Part shown: piece after piece, positions 25,190-32,600 of the stretch
How positions within the stretch are numbered: position 1 is the stretch's first letter
Layout of the letters: the number at the start of each line of letters is the position of its first letter
From: Streptomyces spinosus
GTDB taxonomy: Bacteria > Actinomycetota > Actinomycetes > Streptomycetales > Streptomycetaceae
Length of the DNA: 64,000 nucleotides
Direction of reading: 5' to 3'
NCBI RefSeq assembly: GCF_020400655.1
Contig: NZ_JAINRC010000013.1
Location: 241,299 to 305,298 of the forward strand
Translations under genes and position numbers: made by a program
The notes under the pieces: model-generated
What the model saw: only the letters and a program-made list of their open reading frames with translations
Database searches by the model: none
Told to the model about the DNA's origin: nothing

Positions 25190-26862
25190 GACTGCTCCAG
25201 GTACCGGTGGACGAGCATCACGGCCATGGCTCCCTCTCCGACGGCGGACGCGACACGCTTGGCGGACTCGGAGCGGGCGTCACCCGCCACGAACACACCG
25301 GGGATGCTGGTCTCCAGGTGGTACGGCGGCCGGTCCAGCTCCCAGCCGGCCGGCGGCCGCCCGTCGGCGGTCAGATCGGGCCCGGCCAGGATGAACCCGC
25401 GCTGGTCGCGCAGCACCGTCTCGCCCAGCCAGTCGGTCAGCGGGGCGGCGCCGATGAACACGAACATCCACTGCGCGTCGACCCGTTCCGTCTCCCCGGT
25501 CACCGTGTTCCGCAGGGTCAGCTGCTCCAGGTGCTCGGCGCCGTGCGCCTCCTCGACGACCGTGCGGCAGCGCACCGAGATGTTGGCGGCCTCGCCGATC
25601 TGCTGGATCAGGTAGTGCGACATGGACGCCGACAGGTCCGGGCCGCGCACCAGCAGCGTCACCGACTTCGCGCCCCGGGACAGGTACATGGCCGCCTGGC
25701 CCGCCGAGTTGGCGCCGCCGACGATGTACACGTCCTGGCCCTGGCAGGAGGCGGCCTCGGTCAGCGCCGAGCCGTAGAACACCCCGCAGCCGGTCAGGTC
25801 GGTGCAGCCCGCCGCCTCCAGCTGGCGGTACTGCACCCCGGTCGCGAGGATCACGCTGTGCGCGGCGATCGCCGAGCCGTCCGCGAAGCGGACGACGCGT
25901 GCGGCGCCGTTGACCTCCAGGCCCGTCACCTCGCGTGCGGTCAGCATCTCGGCGCCGAACTTGGCGGCCTGCCGCCGTGCCCGGTCGGTGAGCTGGGCGC
26001 CGGAGACCCCGTCGGGGAAGCCGAGGTAGTTCTCGATCCGGGAACTCTGCCCGGCCTGCCCGCCGGTCGCCGAGCGTTCCACCAGCACGGTCCGCAGGCC
26101 CTCGGAGGCCCCGTACACGGCCGCGCCGAGCCCGGCCGGACCGCCGCCGATCACGACGAGGTCGTAGAAGTCGGCCGTCGGTGTCGTCGCCAGGCCCACG
26201 TGCGCGGCGAGCTCGGGCGCCTCGGGTTCCACCAGGACCGTGCAGTCCGGGGTGATCACCAGCGGCAGCCGCTCCCCGTCCTGCCCGGCCGCCGCCAGCA
26301 GCCGCTGCCCCTCCGGCTCCTCCACCGAGTACCAGCGGTACGGCACCTGGTTGCGGGCCAGGAACTCCCGCACGTCCGAGGAGCGCGCCGACCAGCGGTG
26401 CCCGACGACCTTGGTGCTGGGCACCGGCTTGTAGGCGCTGTTGCGCCACGCGTCCAGCAGATCGTCCAGGACCGGGTAGAGCTTCTCCTCCGGCGGGTCC
26501 CAGGGCTTGAGCAGATAGTGGTCCAGGTCGACCACGTTGATCGCGTCGATCGCCGCGTTGGTGTCGGCGTACGCGGTCAGCAGCACCCGGCGCGCCCCCG
26601 GGTACACGTCGAGCGCCTGCTCCAGGAACTCGATGCCGTTCATCTGCGGCATGCGGTAGTCGGCCAGGATCACCGCGACGAGGTCCCCGCGCAGCTTCAG
26701 CTCGCGCAGCGCGTCCAGCGCGGACTCGCCGGACTCCGCGCGCACGATCCGGTACGACCCGCCGTAGCGCCGTCTGAGGTCGCGGGCGACGGCACGGGAG
26801 ACCCCCGGGTCGTCGTCCACGGTCAGGATGACGGTCCGCGCGGTGTCGGCGGCCTGTCCCAT
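25186..26862 (-). CDS. Response-regulator receiver fused to thioredoxin-reductase-like FAD/NAD(P) oxidoreductase
   Basis: 558 residues. Receiver domain about 10-130 with acidic DDD pocket, phosphoacceptor Asp68 (ILADYRMP) and conserved Lys in YLLKPW. A glutaredoxin/thioredoxin-like linker domain (about 150-230) follows, then a thioredoxin-reductase-type FAD/NAD(P) module: VIGGGPAGLGAAVYGAS, SRIENYLGFPDGVSG, IVGGANSAGQAA and VFVAGDAR. The CxxC redox pair of true TrxR is missing (GCGVFYGSALTEAASCQG), so it should not reduce thioredoxin conventionally. First gene of the overlapping three-gene set; GGGAG precedes ATG 26862. Confidence 0.9.
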   Translation of the reverse strand: MGQAADTARTVILTVDDDPGVSRAVARDLRRRYGGSYRIVRAESGESALDALRELKLRGDLVAVILADYRMPQMNGIEFLEQALDVYPGARRVLLTAYADTNAAIDAINVVDLDHYLLKPWDPPEEKLYPVLDDLLDAWRNSAYKPVPSTKVVGHRWSARSSDVREFLARNQVPYRWYSVEEPEGQRLLAAAGQDGERLPLVITPDCTVLVEPEAPELAAHVGLATTPTADFYDLVVIGGGPAGLGAAVYGASEGLRTVLVERSATGGQAGQSSRIENYLGFPDGVSGAQLTDRARRQAAKFGAEMLTAREVTGLEVNGAARVVRFADGSAIAAHSVILATGVQYRQLEAAGCTDLTGCGVFYGSALTEAASCQGQDVYIVGGANSAGQAAMYLSRGAKSVTLLVRGPDLSASMSHYLIQQIGEAANISVRCRTVVEEAHGAEHLEQLTLRNTVTGETERVDAQWMFVFIGAAPLTDWLGETVLRDQRGFILAGPDLTADGRPPAGWELDRPPYHLETSIPGVFVAGDARSESAKRVASAVGEGAMAVMLVHRYLEQS

Positions 26863-27122
26863 ACGTCTCCCACCCGAGTGTCGGATCCCCCCCCGGTCGG
26901 TGTCGTGCGGACACCGCACCGGTTCCACGCCATCGTATGTTCGGTCCGCCCGGACGCGCTTGTCCGACGGAGACCTGTACTTGCCTGACAGCGACCGGCG
27001 AGCGCCTCGCGCTGTGCGGGGGACCGTCGCGAGGGGCCGTGGGAGAGATCATCATGGCGGTGCGCCGGGGCCCGGCAGCGGGCACCCGGTACCCGAGGAC
27101 ACGACGACGAGGAGGCCCACGG

Positions 27123-27989
27123 ATGACACGCCCGATCACGGCAGGGGTGGACGGTACGGCGGAGAGCCTGGCCGCTTTGGACTGGGCGGCCCGGGAGGCC
27201 GTGCGCCGGGAGCTGCCGCTGCGGGTGGTCCATGCCTGGCGGTACGCCGAGGCGCTGGCCGCCGCCGACCGGGACACCCAGCGCGGGTGGGTGTCCGCGG
27301 GTGTCGAGGAGGCCGTGCGCACCGTCTCGGCGCGGCACCCCGGGCTGACGGTGACCACCGACGTGGTCGAGGGCGTGGCCGCGCACGCGCTGGCCGGCGC
27401 GGCGGCCGGCGCCGAGATGCTGGTGCTCGGCTCGCGCGGCCACGGACCCGTCGTCGGGTTCCTGCTGGGCTCGGTCGGCCAGCAGGTCATCGCGGAGGCG
27501 ACCCGGCCCGTGGTCCTGGTCCGCGCCGGGGACGAGCCCGCGGCGGAGGCGGCCGGCCGGGACGTCGTGGTCGGCCAGCACGGCGGCCCCGAGGACAGCG
27601 CGGCGGCGCTGCGGTTCGCGTTCGAGACGGCGGCGTCCCGTGGCGCCGCCGTCCGCGCCGTCCGCGCCTGGACCCTGCCGCCGGTCTTCGCCTACAGCCC
27701 CGGTTCGCTCAAGCTGCTGGACGACGCGGGCGGTCTCGAACCGTACGAGAAGCAGGCGCTGGCCGAGGCCCTGCGGCCGTGGCGGGAACGGTTCCCCGAG
27801 GTACCCGTGGCCGAGCACGTCGAGATGGGCAGCGCCGGCCAGGTGCTGCTGTCGATGACCGGCCGGGCCCAGCTGATGGTCGTCGGGCGCCGGGCGCGCC
27901 GCACGGCCGTCGGCGCCCGGATCGGATCGGTCGCGCACGGGGTGCTGCACCACGCCGACTGCCCGGTGGCCGTCGTCCCGCACGAGTGA
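27123..27989 (+). CDS. Universal stress protein with two USP domains
   Basis: 288-residue tandem USP protein. Each half shows the family's nucleotide-binding C-terminal loop: LVLGSRGHGPVVGFLLGSVGQQV in the first and MVVGRRARRTAVGARIGSVAHGV in the second, though the second lacks the canonical G-x2-G-x9-G spacing. Such proteins respond to hypoxia, starvation or redox stress. ATG 27123 is chosen for GAGGAGG 7 nt upstream; an ATG at 27054 is in frame but has only a weaker GGGAGAG. It is divergent from the receiver/oxidoreductase gene and convergent with DUF4032 (stops 1 nt apart). Confidence 0.9.
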   Translation: MTRPITAGVDGTAESLAALDWAAREAVRRELPLRVVHAWRYAEALAAADRDTQRGWVSAGVEEAVRTVSARHPGLTVTTDVVEGVAAHALAGAAAGAEMLVLGSRGHGPVVGFLLGSVGQQVIAEATRPVVLVRAGDEPAAEAAGRDVVVGQHGGPEDSAAALRFAFETAASRGAAVRAVRAWTLPPVFAYSPGSLKLLDDAGGLEPYEKQALAEALRPWRERFPEVPVAEHVEMGSAGQVLLSMTGRAQLMVVGRRARRTAVGARIGSVAHGVLHHADCPVAVVPHE

Positions 27990-27990
27990 C

Positions 27991-29229
27991 CTACTCCGGG
28001 CCGGCCGTCGTCTCCAGGCCGGCCCGGGCCTTGGGCAGGACGTTGTCGATGTAGTCCTGGACGGCGGTGTCGAGCCCTATGTCGTGCTGGGCGCGCTCGG
28101 ACAGGTACCAGCGGTGTTCGAGGAGCTCGTGGTAGATCTCGGCCGGGTCCATGGAGCCGCGCAGCTCCGGTGGCACCGCCCGCACGGTCGGCCGGAACAC
28201 GTCCCGCACCCAGCGGTGGGCGAGGACCTCCGGGCGGGCGGCGAGGGGGTCGCCGGGCGCGTAGTCCTCCTGGGTGGCCATCCAGCTCTCCAGGTCGTTC
28301 AGCAGCCGCCGCGCCTGGTTCTCCTCGGCGTCCAGACCGGTCAGCCGGAGCAGCTGCCGCTGGTGGTGGCCGGCGTCGACGACCTTCGGCACGAAGGTGA
28401 CCGTGTCGCCGTTGGAGGAGTGTTCGATCTGCATCTCGGCGACGTCGAAACCGAGGTCGTTCAGGCGGCGGATCCGGCGCTCGATGTAGTGGTACTTGCC
28501 CGCCGGGTACACCGAGGTGCGGGTCAGCTCCTGCCACAGGCCGTGGTAGCGGGTGCAGATCTCGTGGCCGAACTCGACCGGGTCGACGGACGGGTGCAGC
28601 GCGCCGGAAGCCTCCAGGTCCAGCAGCTCCCCGCTGATGTTCACGCGGGCCAGGTCCAGGTCGTAGTCCCGCTGTCCGGGGCTGAGCCGGGGATGCAGGT
28701 CGCCGGTCTCGGCGTCGACCAGGTACGCCGCGTAGGCGCCGGCGTCCCGCCGGAAGAGGGTGTTGGACAGCGAGCAGTCGCCCCAGGCGAACCCGGCCAG
28801 GTGCAGGCGGACCAGGAGGACGGCGAGGGCGTCCATGAGCCGGTGCATGGTCGCCGGGCGCATGGTCGTCTCGAACATCGACCGGTACGGCATCGAGCCG
28901 CGCAGGTGCCGGGTGACGAGCACCGGCTCCAGCGGGTCGCCGGAGGGGTCGGTGCGGCCGGTGACCACGGCGAGCGGGTCGACGGCGGGGATGCCGAGCC
29001 GGTCCAGGTCGCGCAGCAGCTCGTACTCGCGCAGCGCGGGCCGCTCGGCGAGCTCCTTGACGGCGATCACCTCGTCGCCGGCGTGGGCGTAGCGCACCAC
29101 GTGCCGGGAGATGCCGCGGGGGAGCGGCACGAGGTACTCCTCGGGCCACTCCTCCAGCGGGGTGTCCCAGGGGAGGGCGAGCAACAGTGCGGGATGCTCC
29201 GGGTTCGTGGCACTGATCTGCAAGGCCAT
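27991..29229 (-). CDS. DUF4032 domain protein with lipopolysaccharide-kinase-like N-terminus
   Basis: 412-residue cytosolic protein. The first 200 residues resemble a small-molecule kinase fold (AVKELAERPALREYELL as the Lys/Glu pair, WGDCSLSNTLF as the catalytic loop, YLVDAETGDL as the metal loop), followed by the actinobacterial DUF4032 domain (HEICTRYHGLWQELT, GKYHYIERRIRRLNDLGFDV). Substrate unknown. Start ATG 29229 fits the conserved N-terminus; an upstream extension to 29358 has low-complexity Pro/Arg composition and is unlikely to be translated. Confidence 0.85.
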   Translation of the reverse strand: MALQISATNPEHPALLLALPWDTPLEEWPEEYLVPLPRGISRHVVRYAHAGDEVIAVKELAERPALREYELLRDLDRLGIPAVDPLAVVTGRTDPSGDPLEPVLVTRHLRGSMPYRSMFETTMRPATMHRLMDALAVLLVRLHLAGFAWGDCSLSNTLFRRDAGAYAAYLVDAETGDLHPRLSPGQRDYDLDLARVNISGELLDLEASGALHPSVDPVEFGHEICTRYHGLWQELTRTSVYPAGKYHYIERRIRRLNDLGFDVAEMQIEHSSNGDTVTFVPKVVDAGHHQRQLLRLTGLDAEENQARRLLNDLESWMATQEDYAPGDPLAARPEVLAHRWVRDVFRPTVRAVPPELRGSMDPAEIYHELLEHRWYLSERAQHDIGLDTAVQDYIDNVLPKARAGLETTAGPE

Positions 29230-29412
29230 GGCACGAACCCTAAGGCCCCGCAGGTCCGTTCGAGGAGGCCGGTCCCCGCGGGCCGCTCCGCGCGGTCCGG
29301 GCTGCGTAGGGGGCCGGTTGTTCTCTGCGCGGTGCGCTTCCGTCGGGGGACTCGACACGGTCGGAGCGGGTCCGGTTCCCGCGTCCTGCCGAGGGCCGGC
29401 CCCTTAAGGGGG

Positions 29413-29437
29413 GCTTCCCGAGTACTCCTCGGGAAGC
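29413..29437. terminator. Hairpin, possible terminator
   Basis: A 10-bp perfect stem, GCTTCCCGAG with CTCGGGAAGC, and a 5-nt loop TACTC. It lies downstream of the chitinase fusion gene on the minus strand and upstream of the DUF4032 start; it may be a second, back-up terminator. Confidence 0.4.
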
Positions 29438-29537
29438 ACCACAGCGATTTCCGCTCATCTGTAGGGGTCGGCTGCGCCAGGCCCGCCACAGCAGTGACAC
29501 TTGAGCGCTGTCGGCGAGACCGGCCCGTCCAAAAGGC

Positions 29538-29584
29538 GGGCTCCTTGTCCCCCCTCGCGGGATACGAGGGGGGACAAGGAGCCC
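29538..29584 (-). terminator. Very stable 20-bp hairpin after the chitinase fusion gene
   Basis: Arms at 29538-29557 (GGGCTCCTTGTCCCCCCTCG) and 29565-29584 are exact reverse complements, with a 7-nt loop CGGGATA. It begins 52 nt past the stop codon of the 4.7-kb gene. No U-tract, as usual for high-GC actinomycete terminators. Confidence 0.7.
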
Positions 29585-29635
29585 ACTCATGGCCGAACAG
29601 GTCCAGCCTCGATCAGGCTGCGCGGCTGAGAACGG

Positions 29636-32600
29636 TCAGCCGGCGTCGCCGATCAGCTTCCAGGGCTCGTGGTCGGCGTCGGCCCCGGTGCCCGGGGCAT
29701 TGCCCTGCGTCCACCACTTGGCCTTCCAGACCTTGCCGTTGTACTTGACCGTGGTCTGCTCGATCGGCTGGCTCGCCGGGGAGTAGACCTTGGTCGCGTC
29801 CCAGTTCCCCGCGCTGCATCCACCGGCCGGCGGGGTCGCCGAACCGAGTCCCTTGAGGTTGTCGGTCACCGGCGCGTATGCCGTACCGCCGATCGACAGA
29901 CTCGTATTCACCGGACCGGTGATCGGGAGGTAGTAGATGATCGGCAAGTCGAGCGACTTCCCGGCCGGGATGATCTGGCAGTAGTCCAGCGTCGTACTGA
30001 TCCGGTGGAGCGTCGTACCGGGTGTCAGCTTCCACTGGCCGCCTTGGGCATCGGTTTGCCAGTTGCCGTCCTTGACCAGCCAGGACGTCGAGGCCGGGAT
30101 GTCGAACGACAGCTTCGTGTCCTTGCCACCGCCGAGCGCGCGCCCGGTGTTGTTGGTGATCCGGACGGTCGGCTGCAACGGCCACAGGTTCGCCGTCGAC
30201 GTCGGGTAGTTGACCAACTCGACGCTCACGTTGGCCGTCACCGTCGGCGCGGCACCGCTGCTGCCGGTGCGCAGATCGTTGTCGTAGGCAGTGGCATTGC
30301 CCAGCTTCTGGTTCAGCCGGGTGGTCAACGTGTACCCCATCCCGCACGGGGTGTCCGGCTGGACGTCGGCCGGGCAGGCGTAGTCGCCGCCGAGCTCCCA
30401 CATCATCACGCCGCCCGCACCGGTCGACTTGACCAGATCGGTGACCGCGTCGATGCCCTGCTCGTCCTCGGTCGAAAGGAACACCTTCTTCTCGGCGTTC
30501 CACAGCCACGACGTCTTGGTGGTGTCGTCCCAGTACCGGGTGTAGTGGCCCGTGCGCCGGTCGGTGACGTCGGAGTGCGGCTTCAGCCCGATGCTGGGGG
30601 CGTAGACCGGGGTGATGTTCTTCTCCAGGTTCTTGGCGTGCCACAGCGGGTTCGTCCCGGAGCCGAGCTCGCTGCCGTTGCTGGTCTCGTCGTGCCAGAT
30701 GTTGTCGATGCCGAGGGCACCGTCACCGCACGGCCGTTTGATGCCCGTACCCGGCTCGCAGCCGTTCGGCTTGGGCGACGTACCCCACAGGCCGTTGGTG
30801 CCGCCGGTGACGTTCTGCCAGCCGCGCGTGTAGTAGGGCACACCGATGTTGACACGCCCGGCCTGCATCGCGCCGCGCATGTACTTCACCGCCCAGTCGG
30901 TGTTGAAGTACCCGATCCTCCCGTTCTCCGGGGTGGCGTACTGGTCGGCCAGTTCGGGATCCTTGCCGTCGTCGAACAGTGCCGCGTTCGGGCCCACGAC
31001 GTCGTTCCAGGTGCCGTGGTAGTCGTACGCCATCAGGTTGGTGAAGTCCTGGTACTTCAGCGCGGTCTGGTTCGCCATCCCGCGGGCCAGGTAGCCGGAG
31101 GCCGACGACGCCGAGGTGAGCAGGTAGTACTTGCCGTCCGCGGCCGAAGCCCGGTTCAGCGAGTCCCGCAGCGCCTTCATCAGCGCGGCGTACGTCGTGG
31201 GCAGGCCCTTGCGGCGCGGGTTCGACACCGCCCAGTCGGCCGGATTGCCGGTGTCCTCGAGGACCGTGGGGTACTCGAAGTCGATGTCGACACCGTCGAA
31301 CCCGTAGGTCCGCAGGAAGTCCACCACCGAGCTCGAGAACGTGTCGATCCCGCCCTGGTTGACCGAGCCGTCGGCGTTGGTGGTCATCGTGTAGAAGCCA
31401 CCGGAACCGGCCCAGCCACCGACGGATATCAGCGTCTTCACCCGCGGGTGCAGGCGCTTGTACTTCGTCAGCAGGTTGAAGTGCCCCTTGTAGGGCAGCG
31501 AGGGATCCATCTCGGCGCCGACCTCGCCGGGCCACTCCTTCTGGGTGGCGTTCGAGTCGACCTTGATCTTGTTGTTCTCCACCGACGCGAACGCGTAGTT
31601 GAGGTGGGTCACCTTCGACCACGGGATGTTCTTCACGAGGTAGTGCGGCGTGCCGTCGGCGCCCGTACGGCCACCGTTGAAGTAGCCCACGACCCGGCGG
31701 CTGCGGCCCTCGCCGAGCCATTCGCGGCCGTCGCTCTGATAGATCTTGCAGTACGGCGTCGCCACACCCGGAGTGGTCGCCAGACCGTCCGGTCGGCAGT
31801 CGCCGGTCGCGGCCGGCCGCGTACCGCCGTCGTCGCCACCGGGGTGCGACTCCATAGGGTCGCCGACACCGCCGTTGACACCGAGATCACCGGCGCCGCC
31901 GTCGGTGCGGCTGCCGTCGCCGTAGCTCGGCACCAGCCAGCCCTCGATGTCACCGGCACCACTCGCCGCGGCCTCCTGGGCCGCCTTGGCTGCCGTGAGG
32001 GCGGTCTTCGCCGTCGTAGCCGTAGCCCCGGAGCGGGTCAGGGTGAAGTCCTGGATCCCGTCGCCGTTCAGGTCGGCGAAGGTCCCGGTGGTGCCCTGGA
32101 ACGGGTCGCCGGCGCGGATCACGCCCAGCGACTTCCAGCCGGAGGTGACGCTCCACGGCGAGCCGGTGTTCTCCCAGGCCCGGACGTCACCGGTGGTGAA
32201 CTCGACCCGGACCGTGTCGGCCTTGCCGTCACCGGTGATGTCGGCGAAGGCGACCTGCGCGGCGGGCGACTCACCCGGAGTGGCGAAGCCCGAGACCTTG
32301 CTCCAGCCGCCCGGAGTCGGCATTTCCTTGCCCTTGTTCTGCCAGGCGGTCGGGAAGCTCATCCGGTCCAGTGTGATCAGGTCGTCGCGGTGGTCACCGT
32401 CGAGGTCGGTGAAGTACATCTGCGGCGGGTAGCCGAGGTTGTTCGCGACGATCGTCGCGGTGCCCCAACTGATGCTGTCGCCGCTGCTGGTGTTGCGCGA
32501 CATCCGCATCGCGACGATGCCGGTCGGCGAGTCGGCCGGCGGCAGGATCCGGATGTAGTCGTCCTTGCCGTCACCGTCCAGGTCGGCGAAGTAGACCTCA

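Larger units (their letters stand above)
29230..29635. other. 406-bp gene-free interval upstream of DUF4032 and downstream of the chitinase fusion
   Basis: Contains the DUF4032 promoter on its left and two hairpins (29413-29437 and 29538-29584) on its right. Between them (about 29438-29535) no gene, repeat or tRNA-like fold was recognised. Confidence 0.5.
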
